From contig CAIVJW010000054.1 of the NCBI GenBank assembly GCA_903906315.1, positions 1 to 64,000 of the forward strand: a stretch of DNA of 64,000 bases, written 5' to 3'. The notes under the pieces were generated by a model. That model searched no databases, was not told the DNA's origin, and saw only the letters and a list, made by a program, of their open reading frames with translations. Source of the DNA: an uncultured delta proteobacterium. Lineage in GTDB: Bacteria > Myxococcota_A > Polyangia > Polyangiales > Polyangiaceae. Numbering within the stretch: position 1 is the first letter of the stretch; each line of letters begins with the position of its first letter. Of this stretch, positions 9,682 to 19,223 are shown piece by piece. A program made the translations under genes and the position numbers.

Positions 9682-10764
9682 ATGCTGCGACGTCGCGCCA
9701 GCGCCGCCCTCGCCGGCGTCCTCGCCGTCGCCCTCCCCGCCTGCGGCGCGCCCCCTCGCGAGCCCTCTCGACCGACCGCGCCGCCGAGCGCCGCGCCGCC
9801 GCCCGCGCCCACGGTCGTCCCCGCGGCCGCGCCCGAGGCGCCTGCCGCGATCCCGTCCGTCACGCCCACCGCGCCGCCCGCGCCCGACCCTGGCGCCGAC
9901 GCCTTCCCCCCGAAGCGCGTCCCGCCCTTGCACGCGCGCACCGCGAGGGCCGGCGACGGCGAGTGGGCCCCCTTCTTCGAGGGCGCCCCCGGGTCCCCTC
10001 CCGTCGGCGTGCGCACGACCGTCCACCCCGACCCGATCAAGCCGCAGGTCTACGTCACGGTCGTCGCCCTCGATCTGCGCCGCGTCGCGATCCACCTCGT
10101 CTCCGGCACGATCGAGCCCGCGTCGACCGGCGTCCCGCCCTCGCACCGCGTCGGCCGCGTCCCGTCCGAGGACCAGCCTGAGCTGCTCGCCGTCTTCAAC
10201 GGCGGGTTCATGGAACGGCACGGCCACTGGGGCATGCGCCTCGGCCCCGACGTCTACGTCCCACCCCGCGACGAGGGCTGCACGGTCGCGCTCTACCCCG
10301 ACGGGGCCGTGCGCATCCGCCCCTGGCCCGATCTCGCCGCGACCGAGGCCACCGCGACCGCGTGGCGTCAGACCCCGCCCTGCCTCGTCGACGCCGGGAC
10401 GCCGCACCCGACGCTCCTCGCGGAGCCCAAGACGCGCGCGTGGGGCGGCGCGGTCGGCGGTGCGCAGGACATCCGCCGCTCGGCGATCGGCGTCGACCCG
10501 ACCGGCCGCGTCCTCTTCTACGGCAGCGGCGAGTGGACGTTCGCGCGCGACCTCGCCGCCGCGATGAAAGCCGCGGGCGCAGCCAACGTCGCCGAGCTCG
10601 ACATCAACTGGTCGTACACCAAGTTCCTCACGTTCGGCCGCCCTGCCCCGGGTGCGCCGCTCGAGGTCACGGGCACGCTCGTGCCGAAGACGAAGCACAC
10701 TCGGTACGGGTACGTCGAGAAGCCCGCCGAGCGCGATTTCTTCTACGTCACCCGCCGAAGGTGA
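9682..10764 (+). CDS. Phosphodiester glycosidase (NAGPA/DUF2233) family lipoprotein
   Basis: The 360-aa product has a lipoprotein signal ending LPAC (C21), then a Pro/Ala-rich spacer to about residue 85. The globular domain carries the family signature LLAVFNGGFMERHGHWGM, the paired segment GGAVGGAQDIRRSAIGVD, and near the end ELDINWSYTKFLTF. These match the phosphodiester glycosidase fold (human uncovering enzyme NAGPA, bacterial DUF2233), which hydrolyses sugar-phosphodiester bonds in wall or surface polymers. It should be anchored in the cell envelope. The frame is open well upstream, but only ATG 9682 gives a signal peptide. The gene may form a transcription unit with the two upstream envelope genes or use its own promoter. 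Confidence 0.75.
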   Translation: MLRRRASAALAGVLAVALPACGAPPREPSRPTAPPSAAPPPAPTVVPAAAPEAPAAIPSVTPTAPPAPDPGADAFPPKRVPPLHARTARAGDGEWAPFFEGAPGSPPVGVRTTVHPDPIKPQVYVTVVALDLRRVAIHLVSGTIEPASTGVPPSHRVGRVPSEDQPELLAVFNGGFMERHGHWGMRLGPDVYVPPRDEGCTVALYPDGAVRIRPWPDLAATEATATAWRQTPPCLVDAGTPHPTLLAEPKTRAWGGAVGGAQDIRRSAIGVDPTGRVLFYGSGEWTFARDLAAAMKAAGAANVAELDINWSYTKFLTFGRPAPGAPLEVTGTLVPKTKHTRYGYVEKPAERDFFYVTRRR

Positions 10765-10794
10765 GCCGCCGAAGCGGCGCGCCTCCTTGACTCA

Positions 10795-10811
10795 GGCCGC
10801 GATACGCGGCC
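10795..10811. terminator. Short GC-rich dyad
   Basis: GGCCGCG (10795-10801) and CGCGGCC (10805-10811) are perfect inverted repeats around the 3-nt loop ATA. The dyad sits between the phosphodiester glycosidase stop and the transporter start. It is either a terminator without a T-tract or an operator for the transporter operon. A weak TTGACT lies just upstream at 10787-10792. Confidence 0.35.
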
Positions 10812-10858
10812 CTATTCGGGCGGATCTTCCGCCCACTCTCGCCGAGGTCAAATACGCC

Positions 10859-13771
10859 GTGGTCCTTCAAGCGCTCGCTCGGCTCGTGGTCAAGAGGTCG
10901 GTCGCGTGGGTCATCGTGGCCCTCACGCTCCTGCTCACGATCGTCTCGTCCGCGGGGGCGGCCCGCGTCGATCGCGACGACGACCTCCTGGCCTTCCTCC
11001 CGGCGGCGAACCCGGACATCAAGGCGTTCAACGACGTCAACAAGCGCTTCGGCAGCCTCGACGTCGCCCTGGTCGGCATCGCCACGGACGACCCGTTCTC
11101 CACCGACTTCCTCGGCCGCCTCCAGACGCTGACGAAGAAGCTCGACACCACGGGCGGCGTGCAGGCCGTGATGAGCCTCTCGAACGTGGAGGACTTCGCG
11201 CCCGACCTGCAGAAGGGCGGCATCCGCATCGACTACCTCGCCGGCACGATCCCGCGATCGCCCGCGGAGTCGGCCGCGCTGCGCGAGAAGGTGATGTCGC
11301 GCGACCAGGTCGTCGGAAACCTCGTCTCGGCCGACGGCAAGGCCGCGCTGCTCTACTGCTTCGTCGCCTACGGCGCGGACCCGAAGGGCGTCGCAGCCGA
11401 GATCCGCCGATCCGTCGAGGGGGTCTTCCCGAACGAGCAGAAGTACTGGGGCGGTGCCCCCTTCGTGCAGAGCTACATCTTCGGCGTGACGGAGCAGGAC
11501 CTCCGCCGCCTCGCCCCCTGGGCGTGCGTCGTCATCGTGCTGCTGACCATCTGGTCGTTCCGCGACGCGATCGGCACCGTGCTCGCGCTCTTCTCCACGG
11601 GCATCGGCATCACGAGCGCGCTCGGCCTGATGTACGCGTGCGGGCAGAAGACGAACCTCGTCGTCGGCTCGATGCCGATCATCCTCTTCGCGCTCGGCAG
11701 CGCGTACCCGATCCACATCCTGACGCGCTACTACACCGTCGCCGGCCACATGGGCCGCGACAAGGCCGTCGCGCACACCATCACGTACCTCGGCCCGACG
11801 GTGATCGCGTCGGCGCTCACCACGATGGGCGGCCTGTTCTCGCTCGTGGCGATGGACGTCGAGCCGATCCGGTCCTTCGGCTTCTTCACGGCCTTCGGCG
11901 TGCTCGTGACGCTGGTGCTCACGTTCACCTTCGTCCCGGCCGTGATCGTGCTCGCCGACCTCAAGGGCAACCTCTCCCTGGCGACGCCGACGAGCCAGAC
12001 GATGGTGCGCTTCTGCACGCAGGCGGCCACCCACCGCGTCGCGTACGGGGCGGTGCTCGGCGTGCTCGCGATCGGCGGCGCGCTCTTCCTCGGCCGCCTC
12101 GACAGCCGCATCGACAACTCCGCGTTTTACTCGGCGACGAGCCCCCCCGCGAAGGCCGAGGCCTTCATGCGGCAACACTTCGGCGGCTCGCAGTTTCTCC
12201 AGCTGCACGTCGAGGGCGACATGGACGACCCCGACGTCCTGCGCGAGGTGCGCGCGCTCGCCGACCGCATCGCGGTGCTCCCCCACGTCGCGTCGGTCAG
12301 CCACGCCGCCATCGTGATCGCCAAGATCAACGACGCCATGGACGGCGACGAGCGCGTGCCCGACACCGCCGCGCGCGTGAAGCTCCTCTACGGCTTCCTG
12401 AGCGGCAAGCAGGCCGTGCGGCAGTTCGTCACCGACGATCGCAAGCACACCCTCCTGCACGTGAAGATCGACACCGATCACGCGGCCGACCTCGACGCCG
12501 TCGTGGCCGAGGTCGAGCGCCTCGCGGCCGAGACGGTGCCGAAGCGCTTCGTGTCGACCGCGGTCTCCGGCCCCCGCGCCGCCGAGGCCCGCGCGACGCT
12601 CGCCAAGATCGTGACCGCCCGCGTGCTCGCGCTCACCGCCCAGTACGCCATCCCGACCCCGCCTGACGCGCGCAGCGCGATCGACCGCGGCCTCGCGCTC
12701 CCCGTCGCGGCCGACCCCGCCGCCGTCAAGGCCGCCCTCCTCGCGTTCCTCGCCTCCGACGAGTTCGCCGGCGATCTCCCCAAGACGCCCGCCGACGCCG
12801 CCGATCGCATCGCCGGAGCGCTCTCGACCCTCGGGCCCGCCCCCGCGCGCCCCGCGGTCGAGGCCGCCATCGCCGCCGCGATCGATCGCCCCGCCGCCGA
12901 CGAGGCCGTCGCCGATCTCGGCGCCACGCTGCACTCGACCGTCCTCGCGATCGCGCGCCGCCAGGGCGCGCTCGCCGGCGCGCGCAAGCTCGCCGCCGAC
13001 GCCGGCCTCGCCGTCCCCGCCGGCGCCCGCGGGCAGCGCTTCACGACGCTCCTGGCGAGCGCGCTGATGGACCTCGACGCCCCGACCGCCGCGATCGACC
13101 CGCCCGGCGGCGCGGCCGACGGCGCGCGCGCGCTCGCCGTGCACGTGACGGGCACCCCCGTGCTCAACCGCGGCCTCTCCCGCAGCACCGAGTCCAACCA
13201 GCTCCGCAGCTTCTTCCTCGCGATGGGCCTCGTCCTCGCCGTCACGCTGTGGCTCTACCGATCGCTCACGAGCGCGCTGCTCGCGATGACGCCCGTCGTC
13301 CTGACGCTGGTCGTCGTGTACGGCGGCATGGGCCTGCTCGGCGTTCACCTCGACATCGGCACGTCGATGCTCGCGAGCCTGACGACCGGCGCGGGCGTCG
13401 ACTACGCGATCCACCTCCTCGCCGCGTGGAAGGCCGAGCGGGACGGCCAGCTGAAGGACGCAGCCGCCTACGCCGCCTTCCTCGTCGGCCGCGCGATCTG
13501 GACCAACGCGCTCGTCGTGTCGGCCGGCTTCGTCGTGCTCACGATGGGCGAGGCGCGACCGCTCCAGAACGTCGGCGGCCTGACCGCGACCGCCATGATG
13601 GTCGCAGCGTTCGCGACGTTTGCGGCGATCCCCGTGCTCGCGCGCCGCCTCGCCTACGACCACCGCCCGCGAATCGAAGGGCTCGTCCCTCCGTCTGACG
13701 TGGGAGCCGCCGTCCTCGGTCCGTCCGAGCTGACCGACGAGCCCTTGACCCCGAGCGTGGGCGGGCGGTAA
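10859..13771 (+). CDS. RND-superfamily (MMPL-type) transporter
   Basis: The 970-aa protein has the classical RND layout: one membrane helix near residue 10, a large periplasmic domain, five helices (about 220-400), a second long periplasmic domain (about 410-820) and a final group of helices. It belongs to the MMPL/HpnN-like branch, which moves hydrophobic compounds such as lipids, hopanoids or sterols. The membrane block with MPIILFALGSAYPIHILTRY is characteristic. The second periplasmic domain is long and Ala-rich. GTG 10859 is the best start; the upstream frame is non-coding in style. It is followed within 50 nt by genes for a LolA-like carrier, an outer-membrane protein and a thiolase, which suggests lipid traffic across the envelope. 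Confidence 0.85.
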   Translation: MVLQALARLVVKRSVAWVIVALTLLLTIVSSAGAARVDRDDDLLAFLPAANPDIKAFNDVNKRFGSLDVALVGIATDDPFSTDFLGRLQTLTKKLDTTGGVQAVMSLSNVEDFAPDLQKGGIRIDYLAGTIPRSPAESAALREKVMSRDQVVGNLVSADGKAALLYCFVAYGADPKGVAAEIRRSVEGVFPNEQKYWGGAPFVQSYIFGVTEQDLRRLAPWACVVIVLLTIWSFRDAIGTVLALFSTGIGITSALGLMYACGQKTNLVVGSMPIILFALGSAYPIHILTRYYTVAGHMGRDKAVAHTITYLGPTVIASALTTMGGLFSLVAMDVEPIRSFGFFTAFGVLVTLVLTFTFVPAVIVLADLKGNLSLATPTSQTMVRFCTQAATHRVAYGAVLGVLAIGGALFLGRLDSRIDNSAFYSATSPPAKAEAFMRQHFGGSQFLQLHVEGDMDDPDVLREVRALADRIAVLPHVASVSHAAIVIAKINDAMDGDERVPDTAARVKLLYGFLSGKQAVRQFVTDDRKHTLLHVKIDTDHAADLDAVVAEVERLAAETVPKRFVSTAVSGPRAAEARATLAKIVTARVLALTAQYAIPTPPDARSAIDRGLALPVAADPAAVKAALLAFLASDEFAGDLPKTPADAADRIAGALSTLGPAPARPAVEAAIAAAIDRPAADEAVADLGATLHSTVLAIARRQGALAGARKLAADAGLAVPAGARGQRFTTLLASALMDLDAPTAAIDPPGGAADGARALAVHVTGTPVLNRGLSRSTESNQLRSFFLAMGLVLAVTLWLYRSLTSALLAMTPVVLTLVVVYGGMGLLGVHLDIGTSMLASLTTGAGVDYAIHLLAAWKAERDGQLKDAAAYAAFLVGRAIWTNALVVSAGFVVLTMGEARPLQNVGGLTATAMMVAAFATFAAIPVLARRLAYDHRPRIEGLVPPSDVGAAVLGPSELTDEPLTPSVGGR

Positions 13772-13812
13772 ACCGGCGCCCGCTCAACTTCCTCAGCCAG
13801 CCGAGGTTTCGC

Positions 13813-14562
13813 ATGCGAGACGTCATTTTGCCGGGGCTCTTCGTGGCCACGATCGCCGCAGCCCTGATTGTTCCCGGCGGCGCGGCGCGCGCCGACGACC
13901 CCGGCGACAAGGTACTCGGGCTCGTGGACGCGGCCATGAACCGCGCTCAGACCCAGTACTTCGAGTACGAGGCCGTCAACGCGGCGCCGGGCAAGGGCGA
14001 CACGACGGTCGGGCTCACCGTCCGCATCAAGGGCGACAAGCGCCTGACCCAGTTCACCGCCCCCGCGGACATGAAGGGGACCAAGGTCCTCGTCTTGTCG
14101 CCGACCGAGACGTACGTCTACCTGCCCGCCTTCGGGAAGGTCCGCCGCATCGCCAGCAGCGTCGGCGACCAGGGCTTCATGGGCATGACCTACAGCCAGG
14201 ACGACTTCGTCACGGCCTACGCCCCGCAGTACACCGCCGCGGTCGCGTCGCAGGACGACAAGCAGGTCAAGCTCGTGCTCACGCCCAAGCCGGGCAAGAC
14301 GCCGCCCTACGCCAAGATCGAGATCACGGCGAGCAAGGACAAGTACCAGGCCTCCGAGCTCAGGTACTTCAACGCCGAGGGCAAGAACGTCAAGACGGAG
14401 ATTCGCACGGGCTACAGCTGCCAGGGCGACGTCTGCGCGCCCGCCGAGCAGACGATGACCGACAACACCAAGAACCAGTCGACGAAGCTCGCGCGCAAGG
14501 TGTGGAAGGTCAACGAGGCGATGTCCGACGACCTCTTCTCGAAGCGCGCCCTGGAGAAGTGA
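13813..14562 (+). CDS. LolA-like outer-membrane lipoprotein-sorting family protein
   Basis: The 249-aa protein has a signal peptide (cleavage near ARA-DD). Its all-beta body shows the LolA_like pattern: an initial helix with GLVDAAMNRAQTQ, alternating strands, VLSPTETYVYLPAFGKVRRIA, and YSQDDFVTAY in the middle. In the LolA/LolB-type half-barrel fold, this family carries acyl chains in the periplasm. Members encoded beside MMPL transporters are thought to shuttle lipids rather than sort lipoproteins in general. Its position between the RND pump and the DUF1302-like barrel supports that role. The next gene starts 4 nt after its stop. Confidence 0.75.
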   Translation: MRDVILPGLFVATIAAALIVPGGAARADDPGDKVLGLVDAAMNRAQTQYFEYEAVNAAPGKGDTTVGLTVRIKGDKRLTQFTAPADMKGTKVLVLSPTETYVYLPAFGKVRRIASSVGDQGFMGMTYSQDDFVTAYAPQYTAAVASQDDKQVKLVLTPKPGKTPPYAKIEITASKDKYQASELRYFNAEGKNVKTEIRTGYSCQGDVCAPAEQTMTDNTKNQSTKLARKVWKVNEAMSDDLFSKRALEK

Positions 14563-14566
14563 TCGC

Positions 14567-16342
14567 GTGCGAATGACGTCTCGCCGGCTGCCCTCCTGGG
14601 CGGGCCTCGGCATCCTCGTCTCTCTCGTCACCGCAGGCAGCACGGTCGGCAGCACCGCGCGAGCCGAGGGGCTCGAAACGGAGTGGAGCGGCAAGATCCA
14701 GACGGATCTGCGCTTCCGCGTCGAGGACAAGAGCATCGGCTCCGTCTACGACAAGGCCAGCCTGCCGGCCGGCGTCGAGCGCAATCAGAACCTGCTGAAC
14801 CTCAAGTTCAAGGCCACGTACGGCCAGTTCCGCGGGGTCGCGGACGTCGAGCTCTACCTCAACGGCTACCAGGCCGCGCCGAAGAGCTTCGCGGACCTGT
14901 CGCAGTTCGACAAGACGCAGCCGTACAGCATCGAGGCGCAGTCCCTCTACATCGAGGCGAAGGACCTCTTCACGAAGGGGCTCGATCTCCGCATCGGCAA
15001 CCAGGTCGTCGCCTGGGGCGTCGGCGACCAGTTCAACCCGACGAACAACCTGAACGCCGACGATCTCCGCGATCCGCTGCTCTTCGGCCGTCAGCTCGGC
15101 AACTTCATGGTCAAGGCCGACTACTGGCTGACCGACGACCTGTCGTTCTCCGGCGTGCTCGTGCCCATCTTCCGGCCCGCGCTCCTCCCGCGCTCGGCCG
15201 CGCTCGGCGTGGGGGCCGTCGACCGCCTTCCCTTCACGTCGACGGCCGCGCGCAACCGCGTCGAGGCCGAGAGCGGCTTCGGCGCGTACTACGGCGTCCC
15301 GACCGTGGTCTCCACCGTGACGCCGAACCTGCCCGAGCCGCGCGCGGAGAACATGCAGTTCGCCTACCGCATCGCGGGCACCCTCGCCGAGCAGGACGTC
15401 GCGATCTCGTACTACAACGGTCGCACCGACTTCCCGCAGCCGGTCAGAAACCACACGCGGCAGACGACGGCCCCGGTGTGCAACCCGGAGAACTCCAGGG
15501 ACTGCACGCAGGGGATGCTGCAGACGGACGTCACGCTCGAGTACCCGCGGATGCACGTCTACGGGCTGAACGTCGCGGGCGAGATCAACCCGTTCAAGTG
15601 GATCAAGGACACGATCCGCGGCATGGGCTATCGCCTCGAGGCCGCGCTCGTCGTGCCGCGCGCGCAGGGCATCACCCTGACGAACGACGCCCTCATGCTG
15701 GGCGGGCTGCCGCAGGCCGCCGGCGAGTACGACTACGCCGGCAACGGCCAGCCAGGCAGCGGGACCCGCCCCAACGTCGTCGAACAGACCCCCTTCATGA
15801 AGTGGACGCTGGGGCTCGACTACGCCTTCGGCGACAAGGTCTACACGAACGTGATGTGGGTGCACGGCCTGGCCGACGAGTACGGCGCGGGCGACTGGAT
15901 GCACGAGGGCTGGGCCGTGCGGCAGAGCGGCGTCTCGACGAACAAGTCCGACACGCTCGGCAAGTGCATCTTCCCGAAGCGCGACGGCACGCAGTGCGCG
16001 ACCGAGATCCTGCACCCGCGCCTCGGCGACTACCTCGTGCTCGGCGCGGACTACAAGATCACCGACGCGGTGCTCGCTCGCCTGTTCACGATCTGGGACC
16101 TGGCCGGCTACACGTTCGAGTCGTACGACAAGTCCACGAAGCAGCGCGAGCAGGGCCACTACGGCCTGTTCACCAAGGAGGGCTTCTCGGCCGTGATCTT
16201 CCCGGAGCTCGACTACAACGCCGGCAACGGCCTCGAGCTCGCCGTGGGCGCGCTGTTCCTCCTCGGCCGCGACTACACGAAGTTCGGCGATCCCGCGGCC
16301 GGCGGGTCGCAGTTCTGGACGCGCGCGCGCTACTCCTTCTAG
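14567..16342 (+). CDS. DUF1302-like outer-membrane beta-barrel protein
   Basis: The 591-aa protein starts at GTG 14567 or at ATG 14573 two codons later. It has a signal peptide ending near ARA-EG. The mature part is made of amphipathic strands with many Tyr/Trp/Phe, and it ends in Phe (RARYSF), the usual outer-membrane assembly signal. LRIGNQVVAWGVGDQFNPTN is a hallmark of DUF1302/alginate-porin-like proteins, which are found with RND pumps and LolA- or DUF1329-type partners. It likely forms the outer-membrane channel or receptor of the lipid transport unit. Four Cys occur in two outer-loop pairs. It is coupled to the upstream gene and lies 9 nt before the thiolase. Confidence 0.75.
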   Translation: MRMTSRRLPSWAGLGILVSLVTAGSTVGSTARAEGLETEWSGKIQTDLRFRVEDKSIGSVYDKASLPAGVERNQNLLNLKFKATYGQFRGVADVELYLNGYQAAPKSFADLSQFDKTQPYSIEAQSLYIEAKDLFTKGLDLRIGNQVVAWGVGDQFNPTNNLNADDLRDPLLFGRQLGNFMVKADYWLTDDLSFSGVLVPIFRPALLPRSAALGVGAVDRLPFTSTAARNRVEAESGFGAYYGVPTVVSTVTPNLPEPRAENMQFAYRIAGTLAEQDVAISYYNGRTDFPQPVRNHTRQTTAPVCNPENSRDCTQGMLQTDVTLEYPRMHVYGLNVAGEINPFKWIKDTIRGMGYRLEAALVVPRAQGITLTNDALMLGGLPQAAGEYDYAGNGQPGSGTRPNVVEQTPFMKWTLGLDYAFGDKVYTNVMWVHGLADEYGAGDWMHEGWAVRQSGVSTNKSDTLGKCIFPKRDGTQCATEILHPRLGDYLVLGADYKITDAVLARLFTIWDLAGYTFESYDKSTKQREQGHYGLFTKEGFSAVIFPELDYNAGNGLELAVGALFLLGRDYTKFGDPAAGGSQFWTRARYSF

Positions 16343-16351
16343 GCGAAGCGC

Positions 16352-17506
16352 GTGGCGGAGGCTTACATCGTCGACGCCGCGCGCACCGCGGTCGGGCGCC
16401 GCGAGGGCGCGCTGTCGGCCGCGCACCCGGCCGACCTCGCGGCCCACGTGATCGGCGCGATCGCGCGCCGGAGCGGCCTCGACCCGGCGCTCATCGACGA
16501 CGTGATCCTCGGCTGCGTCGACGCGGTCGGCCCCCAGACCGGCGACCTCGCGCGCACCGCGTGGCTCGCGACCGGCCTCTCCGACGAGGTCCCCGGCGTC
16601 ACGATCGATCGCCAGTGCGGGTCGTCGCAGCAGGCCGTGCACTTCGCCGCGCAGGCCGTCATGAGCGGCACCGCCGACCTCGTGATCGCGGGCGGCGTCC
16701 AGAACATGAGCATGATCCCGCTCGCCGCGTCCGGGTACTGGGCGATGGATCGCGGCATGCCCGACCCGTTCACGTCATCGAAGGGCTGGCAGGCGCGCTA
16801 CCCGGGCAAGATCCCCGACCAGTTCGCCGCGGCGGAGCGCATCGCCGAGCGCTGGGACATCACGCGCGAGGCGATGGAGGCGTACGCGCTCGAGAGCCAC
16901 CAGCGCGCGGTGCGGGCGGCGTCCGAGGGGCGCTTCACCCGCGAGATCCTGCCGTACGAGGGCTTCGCGGTCGACGAGGGCCCGCGCAAGCACGCCTCGC
17001 TCCACAAGATGAGCGCGCTCGATCCGATGATCGACGACGGCCGCATCACCCCCGCGCTGGCGAGCCAGATCTCCGACGGCGCCGCGGCGCTCCTCATCGC
17101 CTCCGAGCGCGCGGTGAAGGAGCACGGCCTCGTGCCGCGGGCGCGCGTGCACCACATGACGGTGCGGGGCGACGACCCGATCTGGATGCTCACCGCGCCC
17201 ATCTCCGCGACGCGACGCGCGCTCGCGCGGACGGGGCTCCGCCTCGACGACCTCGACCTCGTCGAGATCAACGAGGCCTTTGCGTCGGTCGTGCTGGCGT
17301 GGCAGCGCGAGCTCGGCGCCGACCTCGCGCGCGTGAACGTGTGCGGCGGCGCGATCGCGCTCGGCCACCCGATCGGCGCCACCGGCGCGCGCCTGATGAC
17401 GACGATGATCCACGAGCTCGAGCGCACCGGCGGCCGCTACGGCCTTCAGACAATGTGCGAGGGCGGCGGCCAGGCGAACGTGACCATCCTCGAGCGCCTC
17501 GGCTGA
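16352..17506 (+). CDS. Thiolase (acetyl-CoA acyltransferase)
   Basis: The 384-aa enzyme is a full-length thiolase starting at GTG 16352. The nucleophilic cysteine lies in DRQCGSSQQ (C89), the active-site histidine in GHPIGATG (H339), and the second cysteine in CEGGGQAN (C369). NEAFA, a further signature, is also present. It cleaves 3-ketoacyl-CoA with CoA, or runs in reverse. Placement behind a lipid transporter, a LolA-like carrier and an outer-membrane protein suggests degradation of an imported fatty acid or steroid side chain. In sequence style it resembles the FadA5/FadA6 group. The exact substrate cannot be read from sequence. Confidence 0.9.
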   Translation: MAEAYIVDAARTAVGRREGALSAAHPADLAAHVIGAIARRSGLDPALIDDVILGCVDAVGPQTGDLARTAWLATGLSDEVPGVTIDRQCGSSQQAVHFAAQAVMSGTADLVIAGGVQNMSMIPLAASGYWAMDRGMPDPFTSSKGWQARYPGKIPDQFAAAERIAERWDITREAMEAYALESHQRAVRAASEGRFTREILPYEGFAVDEGPRKHASLHKMSALDPMIDDGRITPALASQISDGAAALLIASERAVKEHGLVPRARVHHMTVRGDDPIWMLTAPISATRRALARTGLRLDDLDLVEINEAFASVVLAWQRELGADLARVNVCGGAIALGHPIGATGARLMTTMIHELERTGGRYGLQTMCEGGGQANVTILERLG

Positions 17507-17538
17507 GGGCGGCGAGGGTGCGCGCGAACGCTGCAGCG

Positions 17539-17556
17539 GCGCCCTCGCGAGGGCGC
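17539..17556. promoter_or_regulatory. Perfect 18-bp palindrome in front of the helicase gene
   Basis: GCGCCCTCGCGAGGGCGC is a perfect, loop-free palindrome ending 5 nt before GTG 17562. It overlaps the place where a ribosome-binding site would be. It may be an operator for a dimeric regulator or an RNA hairpin that hides the start. As a terminator it would be atypical, since it has no loop and no T-tract. Confidence 0.4.
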
Positions 17557-17561
17557 GGTCC

Positions 17562-19223
17562 GTGACGGCGCCCACGCTGAGGCCCTACCAGCGCGAGGCG
17601 GTGGCGGCCGTCGTGTCCGGGAGGCGCGCGGGCCTCCGCCGCATGGTCGTGTGCCTGCCGACCGGCGCCGGCAAGACGGTGATCTTCGCCGAGCTCGCGC
17701 GGATCGCCCGCAAGCAGGTGCTCGTGCTCGCGCACCGCGAGGAGCTCGTCGCTCAGGCCAAGGACAAGCTCGACCACGCGCTCGCCGCGAGCGGCGGAGG
17801 GCGCGTGGTGGCCGTGGAGCGTGGCGCCGCGCGAGCGCCCGAGGCGGCGCACGTCCTCGTGTGCTCGATCCGATCGCTGCACGAGGCGCGGCTCGCGCGC
17901 GTGATCGCCGGGCGCGACCTCGGGCTCATCGTCTACGACGAGTGCCACCACGCCGCGGCGGAGGACAACCTGCGCGTGCTGCGCCAGCTCGGCGCGTTCG
18001 ACCCCGCGTGGACCGGGACGCTGCTCGGCTTCACGGCGACGACGCAGCGAGGCGACGGCAAGGGCCTCGACGAGGTCTTCGAGCGCATCGTGTACACGCG
18101 CACGCTCCCCGAGATGATCGCCGACGGCTACCTCTGCCGCCTGCGCGGCTTTCGAGTCTCGACGAGCGCCGACCTCACGCGCCTCTCGGGCCAGGGCCTC
18201 GACTTCCGCGAGGAGGAGCTCGCGGAGGCCGTCGACATCGAGGAGCGCAACGCCCTCGTGGCGCGATCGATCCAGGAGCTCGCGCGCGACCGGCGCACGA
18301 TCGCCTTCTGCGTGACCGTGAGCCACGCGAGGAACCTGGCGCGATCGCTCAACGCCCTCGGCGTCCCCGCCGGCATCGTCCACGGCGCGATGGCGAGCGA
18401 CGTGCGCGCCGCCGCGCTGCGCGATTTTCGCGAGGGCAAGACGCGCGTCCTCACCAACGTCGGCGTGCTGACCGAGGGCTTCGACGACCCTGGCGTCTCG
18501 TGCATCGCGATGGCGCGCCCCACGCGGTCGGAGGGCCTCTACGCCCAGTGCGTCGGGCGCGGCACGCGGCTGCATCCCGACAAGCCCGACTGCCTCGTGC
18601 TCGACTTCGTCGATGTCTCGACGCTGAGCCTGTGCACGCTGCCGTCGCTCCTGGGCGCGCCTCGGGACCTCGACCTCCTCGGCGGCGACGCGAGCGACGC
18701 GCGGCGCGCCTGGGATCAGGTGGTCTTCGATCGTCCCGGCTTCGAGCTCGAGGCCGGCGCCGTGACGCTGCGAGAAATCCAGGACCGCGCGGCCGCGTTC
18801 GATCCGCTGACCCTCCGCGTCGACGCCGAGGTCCGCGCGATCTCGGCGAACGCCTGGTTCTCGCTCGGTCGCCACGGCCTCGGCCTGCACTGGGAGCGCG
18901 GGCGCGGCCACGTCGGCGAGGCGCTGGTGCTGCGGCGCCGGGGTCGCGGCAAGGTCTGGGAGGTCGTCGTCGACGGGCGCGAGGTCGGCCGCTTCTCGCG
19001 CGTCGAGGAGGCCGTCGAGGCCGTGGACTACGAGGTCTGCCGCACGGGCCGCGGCGCCGTGGCCTCTGCGCGCGAGGAGGCGCCGTGGCGCCGAGAGGAC
19101 TGCCCACCCGCCGTCGCAGCGTCGCTCGCCCCGACGAAGCGCCCGGCTTCGCCGCCGCTGCGCCACGCCGAAGCGCTCGCGCTCGCGGTGTTCCTCCGCG
19201 TGAACCAGCCGTCTCGCGGCTGA
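17562..19223 (+). CDS. Superfamily 2 DEAD/DEAH-type helicase
   Basis: The 553-aa protein has the Q-like LRPYQREAV start, motif I PTGAGKT (33-39), motif II DECH (126-129), motif III-like TATTQR, and a second RecA domain with TNVGVLTEGFDDP and the motif VI region QCVGRGTRLHPD. It belongs to the SSL2/RAD25-like helicases (COG1061 type), ATP-driven translocases on nucleic acid. Residues 380-553 form an extra C-terminal part with short beta strands and a Trp-rich patch, without a nuclease or zinc motif I can name. It is a single gene with no evident operon partner; the next gene starts a different system. GTG 17562 is the first plausible start. Confidence 0.85.
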   Translation: MTAPTLRPYQREAVAAVVSGRRAGLRRMVVCLPTGAGKTVIFAELARIARKQVLVLAHREELVAQAKDKLDHALAASGGGRVVAVERGAARAPEAAHVLVCSIRSLHEARLARVIAGRDLGLIVYDECHHAAAEDNLRVLRQLGAFDPAWTGTLLGFTATTQRGDGKGLDEVFERIVYTRTLPEMIADGYLCRLRGFRVSTSADLTRLSGQGLDFREEELAEAVDIEERNALVARSIQELARDRRTIAFCVTVSHARNLARSLNALGVPAGIVHGAMASDVRAAALRDFREGKTRVLTNVGVLTEGFDDPGVSCIAMARPTRSEGLYAQCVGRGTRLHPDKPDCLVLDFVDVSTLSLCTLPSLLGAPRDLDLLGGDASDARRAWDQVVFDRPGFELEAGAVTLREIQDRAAAFDPLTLRVDAEVRAISANAWFSLGRHGLGLHWERGRGHVGEALVLRRRGRGKVWEVVVDGREVGRFSRVEEAVEAVDYEVCRTGRGAVASAREEAPWRREDCPPAVAASLAPTKRPASPPLRHAEALALAVFLRVNQPSRG

